A program made the position numbers and the translations under genes. Below are positions 33,028 to 39,817 of a DNA stretch of 39,817 nt, in pieces. Source of the stretch: Paracoccaceae bacterium (GTDB lineage Bacteria; Pseudomonadota; Alphaproteobacteria; Rhodobacterales; Rhodobacteraceae); assembly GCA_947476475.1 (NCBI GenBank), contig CANJQT010000026.1, positions 1 through 39,817 of the forward strand, in the 5' to 3' direction. Numbering within the stretch: the stretch's first letter is position 1; every line of letters starts with the position of its first letter. Below the pieces are notes generated by a model. It did no database searches and was not told the DNA's origin. It worked only from the letters and a program-made list of their open reading frames with translations.

Positions 33028-33534
33028 TCACTTGTTTTCGTGGTCGTCATGATCCAGGGGAAAAACCAGACTGCGCAGCACGGTCTCCTCCACAAGGCAT
33101 TCGTCGACATCGCACACAAGAACGCCGTCATCCGCTAACAGCATCCGTTGCCGTCGCCCCCAGGTACCAGCATATACGCCGCCGGGGGGACCGGCACGAT
33201 AAACGGTGCGATCGGTCATCCGTACGGCCACGCCCGCCTCTATCAGAAGACCACCGAAAAGACGCGTGCCATTCAGTAGGCGTTCGAGCAGACCCTCGGG
33301 CAGCGCCGGCTTGTTGATGATCAGCGTGGCGTGCAACAGGGGCGCGCCAGTTGCCGTCTGATAAAGTGTCGACCACCGTGTCACGCTGTCGCCATCATGC
33401 TCGATTGCGGTCTGCATCGCATGGACTGCGCCAAAATGCTGGATCAGCACCCGCGTCATCAAATCGCCATGCATCAAAAGCGCGTGGCTGACTGGAAAGT
33501 CGCGCTCAAGGATTACAAGATCCGAATTGACCAC
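33028..33534 (-). CDS. Chorismate pyruvate-lyase (UbiC)-like protein
   Basis: This 168-residue protein resembles chorismate lyase, which makes 4-hydroxybenzoate and pyruvate from chorismate. Against E. coli UbiC as I recall it, LLMHGDLMTRVLIQHFG matches the N-terminal LLLEDSMT region. TRWSTLY supplies the active-site arginine (Arg76 in E. coli), TWGRRQRML matches WGRRSRLRL, and DECLVEE carries a glutamate at about the Glu155 position. A GTG at 33534 follows AGGA by about 9 bases and gives normal length; the open frame upstream to 33741 overlaps the divergent sulfotransferase gene. The PobA-type gene nearby would use its product. Confidence 0.7.
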   Translation of the reverse strand: MVNSDLVILERDFPVSHALLMHGDLMTRVLIQHFGAVHAMQTAIEHDGDSVTRWSTLYQTATGAPLLHATLIINKPALPEGLLERLLNGTRLFGGLLIEAGVAVRMTDRTVYRAGPPGGVYAGTWGRRQRMLLADDGVLVCDVDECLVEETVLRSLVFPLDHDDHENK

Positions 33535-33593
33535 TTTCTCGTTCCTGTCCTTGGCAGGCGAGGGCTTCGCAGCTTCGCCGATATTGACTAAAT

Positions 33594-33609
33594 AAGTACA
33601 CTGAGTACA
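33594..33609. promoter_or_regulatory. Possible operator in the UbiC-like/sulfotransferase divergent region
   Basis: The sequence agtacactgagtacag contains AGTAC twice and an imperfect palindrome GTACACTGAGTAC (4-bp arms). It lies 5-8 bases after a TTGACT box (33584-33589), between divergent genes. A shared operator is possible; no clear -10 box was found. Confidence 0.3.
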
Positions 33610-33697
33610 GGCAAGCCATAAGCAGTCGCAAGCCCTGCCGCAGGTTTGGCCTGCGATCCGCAAGGGCCCCGACAGAGGCAGGGAGTCAAGACGAAAG

Positions 33698-34333
33698 ATG
33701 GGCTTGAGAATCATAGGCGCTGGTTTTGGGCGCACGGGCACACAATCGCTTAAGCAGGCAATTGATGTTCTGGGCTTTGGCCCGTGTCATCACATGTACG
33801 AAGTGCGCAGTGCCCCCCGGCAAATCCAAATGTGGCAGGCAATTGCCGCAGGTGTCCCTGCCGACTGGGACGCTGTCTTCGAGGGTTTTTTCAGTCAGGT
33901 CGACTGGCCGGCCGCGGCCTATTGGCGCCAGATCTCGGGGCATTTTTCGCAAGCCAAGGTCATCTTGTCGCTGCGCGACCCCGAACAATGGTACGAGAGC
34001 ATGTTGCAGACGATCGTGCCGTCAGCGACCATCGGAACGGAACAGGACCCGGACGCAAACGGTCGCGCCGGTTCAGATATAATCCGCAAGGTCGTGCTGG
34101 AAGGGCTTTTCGAGGGCCGAATAGCTGACCGCGCCTACGCGCTGGAACGTTTCGCCCGGCACCGGCAGGAAGTGGTCGAAACGATACCACCCGAGCGGCT
34201 TCTGGTTTTCGATGTGCGCGAAGGTTGGGGGCCGCTGTGCGCCTTCTTGAACCGCCCGGTGCCCGAAGCGCCCTTCCCCAGCAGCAACAGCGTGTCCGAG
34301 TTCCGGGCACGAAAGTCCTACCTTGCACCATAG
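33698..34333 (+). CDS. Sulfotransferase family protein
   Basis: This 211-residue protein belongs to the sulfotransferase-4 type. It has a 5' phosphosulfate-binding loop GAGFGRTGTQSLKQAI (8-23) and a KVILSLRDPEQWYESM segment like the 3'-phosphate site. The C-terminal FDVREGWGPLCAFLNRPVP is typical. It would move sulfate from PAPS to an alcohol, phenol or amine, possibly the product of the adjacent aromatic genes. ATG at 33698; the ribosome site is poor. FMO gene follows after 86 bases on the same strand. Confidence 0.85.
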   Translation: MGLRIIGAGFGRTGTQSLKQAIDVLGFGPCHHMYEVRSAPRQIQMWQAIAAGVPADWDAVFEGFFSQVDWPAAAYWRQISGHFSQAKVILSLRDPEQWYESMLQTIVPSATIGTEQDPDANGRAGSDIIRKVVLEGLFEGRIADRAYALERFARHRQEVVETIPPERLLVFDVREGWGPLCAFLNRPVPEAPFPSSNSVSEFRARKSYLAP

Positions 34334-34419
34334 GTTCCTTCCTTGATGCGACGGATGGCGATGGACTGGGACTGGCGGCTCGACTATTCGTTCGGCGGGA
34401 GAACGGTGGGCGGCAACGG

Positions 34420-35991
34420 ATGATGGGACGGGCAGTGCAGGACGAACACTTCAAGGCGATCGTCGTCGGGGCGGGCCCAGGAGGGATCGTCGCGTTGAAA
34501 GAGCTGGCCGAAGCAGGTGTTGGGCCAGTCGTCTGCCTTGACCAAGGCGACGGTGTCGGCGGGTTGTTCCGAGGCGGGTATGACGGGCTGTTCCTGACCT
34601 CCTCCGCCGCCTTCAGCATGTTTTCAGACTTTCCGCCACCTGACGGCAGCCACAGCGCATTCTGGACCAAGGCCGAGGCCACGGACTACTGGGATGGCTA
34701 TGCAACGAGGTTCGGGCTTCACCCACTGATCCGCTTCGGCGTGACCGTCGGGGCCGCCGAACTGCGGCCCCAGGGGGGCTGGCGGCTTGATTGCGGCGGC
34801 CAGACCCTGACTTGCGATCATCTGGTGGTGGCGACGGGCAACAACGTCTATCCGCATGCCCCCGACTGGGCAGCGACTGCCAATCAGGTCGAAGTCATGC
34901 ACTCGGCCGACTATCGTGATGCCACGCGGTTTCGTGACCGATCGGTAGTGATTGTGGGGGGCGGCGAGTCTGCATCCGACATGACGCTCGAAATTGCGCA
35001 GGTCGCCAACAGGACATGGGTCAGCTTGCGTAGGGGCCCCGGCTGGGTGGTGCCGCGAATGCGGGGTGATTTGGCCGCTGACATCTCAACGCACCGCGGC
35101 TTCTGGTGTTTGCCCTATACCTGCGGCGGCCGGGTCAGCGCCGAGTTGATCGCTGCGGATGAATGGCGCGGCAGGCATTCGCCAGTGCTGGCCGAAGTGG
35201 CTCGGCTGAACGCGAAGGTGGCTTCGCCCTACGGTATCCGCGGCATCTTTGGTACGAAGAGCCTGGGCCTTCCCACCGCGATCGCACAACATGGCACCGA
35301 AGTGGTGGGAGCAGTGACCGAGGTTCTGGAGGGGGGGCGAACCCTTCTGACATCGGAAGGCCGCCGCATCGAGGGCGTCGACGCTATCCTTCTGGCAACC
35401 GGCTTTCGTAGCCGTGTGGCGTTTCTGCCCGAACCCCTACGCACCGTGGATCCGCGCCGCATGTACAAGAACGTTTTCCACCCCGAGCTTGGCGCAGCAC
35501 TGGTCATGATCGGCTTTGCCCGGCCCACCTTCGGCAGCCAGTTCCCAGTGATGGAGTTGCAGGCGCGGTTTGCGGCACGGGTGATAAGCGGCGCGCGGGC
35601 GCTTCCGTCCACCGCCCGGATGACCGAAGTGGCGGCCAAGGACAGCGCAACCCTGACGGAGCAGTTCGGTCCGACAGGCGAACGGGTACGCGGGTTGGTG
35701 GATTATCCGCACTACATGGAGGCGATGGCGCGCCTCATCGGCTGTCGCCCGCGTCTGTGGCGGCTGGCCCTGACCGACCCGCGCTTATGGCTGCATGTGG
35801 TCTACGGCCCGATGCAAGCAACGCAGTACCGCCTTTACGGCCCTGGCGCCAAACCCGCCGAGGCGCGGAGCATCCTGATGGCCATGCCCGTTAGCCCCTT
35901 TAATCACATCGTCAAAGCGGGATTGCGAGAAACAATTCGCGACATTGTGCGGCTGGGCCCCCTGTGGCGTAGGCTAGGCCAGCGCAGCTGA
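34420..35991 (+). CDS. Flavin-containing monooxygenase-like protein
   Basis: This protein of about 523 residues has an N-terminal FAD-binding motif GAGPGG (17-22), an FMO-type signature region VEVMHSADYRD, a second dinucleotide motif VIVGGGESASDM for NADPH, and the ILLATGFRS motif near the C-terminal part of the core. It probably oxygenates a nucleophilic N, S or C atom or performs a Baeyer-Villiger reaction. The C-terminal 100 residues are basic and partly hydrophobic. The ATG pair at 34420/34423 follows GGTGGG; an upstream open frame overlaps the sulfotransferase end and is probably non-coding. Confidence 0.87.
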   Translation: MMGRAVQDEHFKAIVVGAGPGGIVALKELAEAGVGPVVCLDQGDGVGGLFRGGYDGLFLTSSAAFSMFSDFPPPDGSHSAFWTKAEATDYWDGYATRFGLHPLIRFGVTVGAAELRPQGGWRLDCGGQTLTCDHLVVATGNNVYPHAPDWAATANQVEVMHSADYRDATRFRDRSVVIVGGGESASDMTLEIAQVANRTWVSLRRGPGWVVPRMRGDLAADISTHRGFWCLPYTCGGRVSAELIAADEWRGRHSPVLAEVARLNAKVASPYGIRGIFGTKSLGLPTAIAQHGTEVVGAVTEVLEGGRTLLTSEGRRIEGVDAILLATGFRSRVAFLPEPLRTVDPRRMYKNVFHPELGAALVMIGFARPTFGSQFPVMELQARFAARVISGARALPSTARMTEVAAKDSATLTEQFGPTGERVRGLVDYPHYMEAMARLIGCRPRLWRLALTDPRLWLHVVYGPMQATQYRLYGPGAKPAEARSILMAMPVSPFNHIVKAGLRETIRDIVRLGPLWRRLGQRS

Positions 35992-36014
35992 CCGCCCGAA
36001 CCAGAACGTCCATG

Positions 36015-37199
36015 TCATCCTGACAGGCTGATCCCGGCATAGTCGCGTGCCAATGCGCGCTGCAGATCGTCGCTTTCCAGAAGCTGTTCGTAGTCGCATT
36101 GGCGCAAGCGGGCGTCTATCGAAGGCTCGCCCGGAAAGACATGCAAAAGCCGCGTTAGCCGCCAGGAAAGGTTCGACGCGACCCAAACACGGCGCAGGGC
36201 ATCGGCGGAATAGCTGTCCAGAAGATCACTTCGGCCTTCACCGTAATAGGCAATCAGCGCACGCGACAACAGCCGAGCATCAGAAATCGCTAGATTGAGG
36301 CCCTTTGCCCCAGTCGGCGGAACGACATGGGCTGCATCGCCGGCCAGAAGCAGGCGGCCCCACCGCATCGGCTCGATAACGCGCGAACGCAGCGGGGCAA
36401 GCGATTTTTCGATTGATGGTCCGGTGACAACCTGTGCCGCCAGATCGGACGGTGCACGGTGCAAGAAGGTCTTCCAGAAACGATCATCGGGCCAGGCCTC
36501 CACACCCTCATCAAGCGGTGTCTGAACGTAGTAACGGCTGAGGTTAGGGCCACGCTGGGCGGCAAGAGCGAAGCCATCGACATGGTGAATATAGGTAAAA
36601 TCGTCGACTGGCGGCGCCTCGACCATGATTCCAAGCCAACCGAACGGGTATACGCGTTCGTAGGTCCGCCGGTTCGCTTCGGGGATAAGGCCCGCACACT
36701 GCCCGCGCGCACCGTCACAACCAATGACATAATCGCAGTTCAGGTGAAAGGCGCCGTCCGGTGTGCGGAATTCCACCTGCGGGCGCACTCCCTCTAGGCC
36801 CGTCACATCAAGATCAGTGACACGTTCAAAAAGGGACAGGCCAAGCCCATCTCCCTGCGCATAAAGATCTTCAGTCAGGAAGGTCTGACCATAGGCCATC
36901 ATTTCGGTCCCGGTCCAGCGTTTGACGTCAATCATCAGGCCAGGGCGATCTTGCCAGGCGATACGGCTGCCGTTTCGCGGGCGACCAAGGAGGTCCAACC
37001 GTGTTACCAGACCGCTTTCGCGCAGAAACTGCACTGCGGCAGGTTCCAGAACGCCCGCGCGGATGCGTGCAAGGACGTCAACACGGGCACGACGTTCAAG
37101 GACCACGCAATCGATGCCCCGCATCTGCAAAAGAAGCGCGAGAATCATTCCGGCCGGCCCTGCCCCAACGATGGCCACCTGCGTCGTCACATTTTTCAT
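36015..37199 (-). CDS. pobA: 4-Hydroxybenzoate 3-monooxygenase (PobA-type)
   Basis: This 394-residue flavoprotein hydroxylase converts 4-hydroxybenzoate to 3,4-dihydroxybenzoate using NADPH and O2. It has GAGPAG (11-16), RIRAGVLEP, a DG motif in IGCDGARG and LLAGDAAHVVPPTGAKGLNLA. Against Pseudomonas fluorescens PobA as I recall it, the length is the same and Tyr201, Arg214, Arg220, Tyr222 and Tyr385 are conserved. Ser212, which helps hold the substrate carboxylate, is Ala. GGGGG lies 6 bases before the ATG. No protocatechuate catabolic genes (pca) are adjacent, so a biosynthetic role is favoured. Confidence 0.9.
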   Translation of the reverse strand: MKNVTTQVAIVGAGPAGMILALLLQMRGIDCVVLERRARVDVLARIRAGVLEPAAVQFLRESGLVTRLDLLGRPRNGSRIAWQDRPGLMIDVKRWTGTEMMAYGQTFLTEDLYAQGDGLGLSLFERVTDLDVTGLEGVRPQVEFRTPDGAFHLNCDYVIGCDGARGQCAGLIPEANRRTYERVYPFGWLGIMVEAPPVDDFTYIHHVDGFALAAQRGPNLSRYYVQTPLDEGVEAWPDDRFWKTFLHRAPSDLAAQVVTGPSIEKSLAPLRSRVIEPMRWGRLLLAGDAAHVVPPTGAKGLNLAISDARLLSRALIAYYGEGRSDLLDSYSADALRRVWVASNLSWRLTRLLHVFPGEPSIDARLRQCDYEQLLESDDLQRALARDYAGISLSG

Positions 37200-37225
37200 G
37201 CTGCACCCCCATCGACGCCGCCTCA

Positions 37226-37246
37226 CCACAACCTAGTCCCTTGTGG
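37226..37246. promoter_or_regulatory. Inverted repeat between pobA and the AMP-ligase gene
   Basis: CCACAA (37226-37231) and TTGTGG (37241-37246) are 6-bp arms around 9 bases. It lies in the 145-base region between the divergent genes, a usual place for a shared operator. No regulator is assigned. Confidence 0.35.
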
Positions 37247-37344
37247 CCGCCCCAGCCAAGTTCCACAATATAGGAAAGCGCTGGTTCTTGGATTCGGCCG
37301 TTGGTCTGGTTCGAGCAGATGCGCCGGCGACCCAAGGAGCGGCA

Positions 37345-38769
37345 ATGACGGTGATGAATCTTGGTCGGATGGTACTGTCGACGACCGAAAAGCATCCTGA
37401 CCTTTTGGCGATCGTCACGGATCGGTCAATGCTGACGTATGCACAACTTGCTCGGCTCGCTCTGGCCTATGTGACGCAAATGAAAGCCATTGGCATCGGC
37501 GCTGGCGCGCGGGTGGCGCTTGACAGCGGTGATGTGGCCGTGGCGGCACCTGTAGTTCTGGGCTGCGCGTTGCTTGGGGCCTCTTGGGTTTCTGCTGGCG
37601 CGGCGCGCCACCTGCCCGACCGACTACGCCCGACGCATCTGCTGACCGACTCTGACAGCACAGAAACGAATGGGTGGCATCCTATCACTTCGATCTGGGC
37701 CAAAGCGGAACCTGCCAAACCTGAATCACTTGAGCCGGTCTCTGAAATAGCGCCGTTCATCTATGCGCCGACCTCCGGGACAACCGGATCGCCCAAGATT
37801 CTGGTCTTTTCGCAACATCAACAGGCATTGCGCGCTCAGGCTACGCGTGACGATTTCTTGGCGCGGATCACAGTCTTCTGCACGCTCTTTCGTGCCGATG
37901 CCTACCCGTTCATCACCCGCTTCCTTAGCGCCTTTGTCAACGGTGCGACGGTGGTGCAAAGCCGCGATTTCGCGGTCTGGCAAGCTGCAGGGGTTAATCA
38001 CATTTACGGTTCTGTGGCGCAGATAGGGACCTGTCTAGAGGGCAAAGTCCTTCAAAAAAAAATCCCACTTGTGCACGTCTCTGGCGCGCGTCTGTCGGAT
38101 GAACTGGCGCTGCACCTGCTAAAGAGCTTTGACAGTGTCGTCGACCTCTACGCCTCTACGGAAACGAACCGCTCGTTCAAGAATGTCAAGTTTCTCGACG
38201 AGGCTGGCCATCTGGCCACACTTGGCCAGAAACTCGACAGCAGGGTCGAAATCGTCGATGACAGAAGTCAACCCGCGCCGCAAGGAACGGTCGGTTATGT
38301 TCGTGTACGTAACGAGTATCTTGCCGAAGGTTATTTGGACAACCCTGAAGCCACCGCGACATCCTTCCGTGACGGCTGGTTCTACACTGGCGACTTGGGT
38401 CTCTTCGGCTCACGCGGCGAATTGCGGGTCGTGGGGCGATCAGGCGACATCCTGAACCTCGGTGGTGTCAAGGTGAATGCACTAGAGATGGACGACGCGC
38501 TGCGTTCGGTGGCGGGGGTGGCCGACGCCATGTGCTTTGACGTGCCGGTGGTGGGCAAGGCCAACGAATTCCTTGCCTTCGTCGTACCGGCAATGGGCGT
38601 GACTATGAACGAAATCGCTGATCGCGTCCGCGCGGCAATACAGCCTCGATTTGGTGTGCATCGGTCGCCGCAGCGCCTGATCGAGGTTTCGGAAGTCCCA
38701 CGTGCCCATGATGGCGGCGCGCAGCGTTTCCTGTGCCGCGCACTCTATCAGGAGCGGCGGAATGGCTGA
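37345..38769 (+). CDS. AMP-forming acyl/aryl ligase 1, lacking the A10 lysine
   Basis: This 474-residue ANL-superfamily enzyme has the ATP loop TSGTTGSPK (143-151), YASTE (269-273), YTGDLG (347-352) and the hinge GRSGDILNLGG (364-374). In the C-terminal subdomain the usual PRTxxGKxxR reads PRAHDGGAQR (452-461), so the lysine that catalyses adenylation is glycine. It may accept a preformed adenylate, run only the thioester half-reaction, or depend on its neighbour. AAGGAG lies 5 bases before the ATG. It is shorter than typical acyl-CoA synthetases. A paralogous gene follows with an 8-base overlap. Likely substrates are hydroxybenzoates made by the neighbouring enzymes (inference). Confidence 0.87.
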   Translation: MTVMNLGRMVLSTTEKHPDLLAIVTDRSMLTYAQLARLALAYVTQMKAIGIGAGARVALDSGDVAVAAPVVLGCALLGASWVSAGAARHLPDRLRPTHLLTDSDSTETNGWHPITSIWAKAEPAKPESLEPVSEIAPFIYAPTSGTTGSPKILVFSQHQQALRAQATRDDFLARITVFCTLFRADAYPFITRFLSAFVNGATVVQSRDFAVWQAAGVNHIYGSVAQIGTCLEGKVLQKKIPLVHVSGARLSDELALHLLKSFDSVVDLYASTETNRSFKNVKFLDEAGHLATLGQKLDSRVEIVDDRSQPAPQGTVGYVRVRNEYLAEGYLDNPEATATSFRDGWFYTGDLGLFGSRGELRVVGRSGDILNLGGVKVNALEMDDALRSVAGVADAMCFDVPVVGKANEFLAFVVPAMGVTMNEIADRVRAAIQPRFGVHRSPQRLIEVSEVPRAHDGGAQRFLCRALYQERRNG

Positions 38770-39817
38770 CGGCATGCAATCTCCCTTCAATATAGGCGCG
38801 CACTATGGAGTGGTCGCCACCCGCCATGCTGGGTTTCCTGCGCTTATGGGCGACGGCGTGGCGCTGTCGCACGGGCAGTTCTGGCAGGTTGTCAACGGAC
38901 TTGCCGCGCATCTGGCAGCAGACGGCGTAGGTCCCGGCGGGCTGGTCGCGCTGAATTCCCGAAACATGGTGGTGGTGCTGGCCACGCTTATGGCCACGGG
39001 CCTGTTGGGGGCGGGGTTCGTCGTGGCAGGACCGATCCTGGCACGAGCCCAGGTGATCCGGCCGACGCATTTCTATCGAACACCAGACCTGATGGGCCAT
39101 CCTGCGGTGCCTTTCCGCTTGCTTCAGCCGGCATGGCTACGCACGGACGGCTTGCAAACTGCCGATGTTCCCCCAGCCGCTGTCGATCCAGACGCGCCGT
39201 GGCTCTTTCTGCACACGTCAGGCACGACGGGCGAGCCGAAGTTCATCGCGCTAAGCCAACGGATCGTGTATGATCGAAGTCGGGCGGCAGCAGCAGATTT
39301 TCCCTTGGCAAGAACGACTTTTGCGACGTTCTTCGGGTGCACGTCGCGCCCGTTCTTCGCACGGGCTATGGCTGCATTGCTTCAGGCTTGCACAGTCGTC
39401 GAGGGTGCAGACACTGACTTATGGCTTCGGCATGGCGTGAACTTCGTTGCTGCGTCGCCCATGCAGATGTTCCGCAAACTCGAGGAAGGGCGCCTCCCGA
39501 GACGTGTCGCGCGGCTCGAGATCAGCGGGTCGCGAGTCCCGGCGGGTTCGGCGCGCCTGTATCTTGAAAGCTTCGACAAGGTGCTTGATGTCTATGGCGC
39601 CAGCGAAACCTCTAAGACCTTCGCCAACAAACTTCAACTTGGACCCGACGGCATGATTGAGATCCATGGCCAGCCATTGGACAGTGAGGTCGAGATCGTG
39701 GACGCAATGGGGACACGCTGTGCCCCCGGGCAGGCCGGCCAGGTGCGCGTGCGCAACGGTTACATGGTTTCGGGCTACCTGAATGCGCCAGAGACCAGTG
39801 CGCGCGCGTTCAGGGAC
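38762..39817 (+). CDS. AMP-forming acyl/aryl ligase 2 (partial, runs off the window)
   Basis: An ATG at 38762 opens a frame of 352 codons without a stop to the window end. It contains HTSGTTGEPK (151-160), VYGASETSK (278-285) and RVRNGYMVSGYLNAPE (329-344), so it is a second ANL ligase. It aligns with ligase 1 over its length (ATFFGCTSRPFFARAM against CTLFRADAYPFITRF; YGASE against YASTE), so the two come from a duplication. The C-terminal hinge and A10 region are beyond the edge. It overlaps the end of ligase 1 by 8 bases, showing coupled translation. Confidence 0.88.
   Translation, partial: MADGMQSPFNIGAHYGVVATRHAGFPALMGDGVALSHGQFWQVVNGLAAHLAADGVGPGGLVALNSRNMVVVLATLMATGLLGAGFVVAGPILARAQVIRPTHFYRTPDLMGHPAVPFRLLQPAWLRTDGLQTADVPPAAVDPDAPWLFLHTSGTTGEPKFIALSQRIVYDRSRAAAADFPLARTTFATFFGCTSRPFFARAMAALLQACTVVEGADTDLWLRHGVNFVAASPMQMFRKLEEGRLPRRVARLEISGSRVPAGSARLYLESFDKVLDVYGASETSKTFANKLQLGPDGMIEIHGQPLDSEVEIVDAMGTRCAPGQAGQVRVRNGYMVSGYLNAPETSARAFRD

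Noticed and set aside
36015-37199. Catabolic 4-hydroxybenzoate pathway
   Set aside because: No pca genes or PobR-type regulator lie next to it; the neighbours are ligases and tailoring enzymes, so a biosynthetic role is preferred.

Overview
The window is GC-rich, gene-dense DNA of an alphaproteobacterium, most likely a member of the Rhodobacteraceae. The grounds are the VPLPA-CTERM sorting tail, a choXWV choline transporter of the rhizobial/rhodobacterial type, YebC, ErpA, RraB and dGTPase-like genes of alphaproteobacterial character, and a short intergenic motif at 14295-14312 that I remember from Rhodobacteraceae genomes. The genus cannot be fixed from this sequence. No rRNA, tRNA, CRISPR array or intact insertion sequence was seen.

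Layout. (1) 1-3312: choline ABC transporter choX-choW-choV behind two copies of a BetI-like operator, closed by a strong terminator; a gene reading leftward may begin at position 34. (2) 3313-10064: a leftward run of housekeeping and transport genes (two EamA permeases, LysE/ArgO exporter, ACT protein, YebC, a small lipoprotein, an SLC13-type permease with RCK_C domains, YmdB-like phosphoesterase), with several 4-bp overlaps. (3) 10234-20156: a VPLPA-CTERM surface protein, 5-formyl-THF cyclo-ligase with MgtE, guanine deaminase, RraB with a dNTP triphosphohydrolase, ErpA, a CNNM/CorC protein, AroQ, CorA and a flavin reductase. Three unrelated Mg2+/divalent-cation families lie within 8 kb.

(4) 20157-31340 is the most unusual part. 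A rightward Ser/Thr kinase - FHA protein - PP2C phosphatase trio converges on a leftward five-gene operon of two dynamin-like GTPases, a small roadblock/LC7-like protein, an unrecognised protein and a third GTPase with degenerate G motifs. No type VI secretion genes are in view. I infer a phospho-regulated GTPase system, possibly acting at the membrane. (5) 31341-32456 is an AraC-family regulator.

(6) 33028-39817 looks like the start of an aromatic secondary-metabolite cluster that runs off the right edge. It holds a chorismate-lyase-like protein, a sulfotransferase, a flavin monooxygenase, a PobA-type 4-hydroxybenzoate 3-hydroxylase and two tandem paralogous AMP-forming ligases, the first lacking the usual C-terminal catalytic lysine and the second cut by the window end. 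The implied flow is chorismate to 4-hydroxybenzoate to 3,4-dihydroxybenzoate to an acyl adenylate or thioester; the product is unknown.

Non-coding stretches of about 530, 390 and 570 bases flank the kinase/GTPase region, and the two outer ones share a related short motif.
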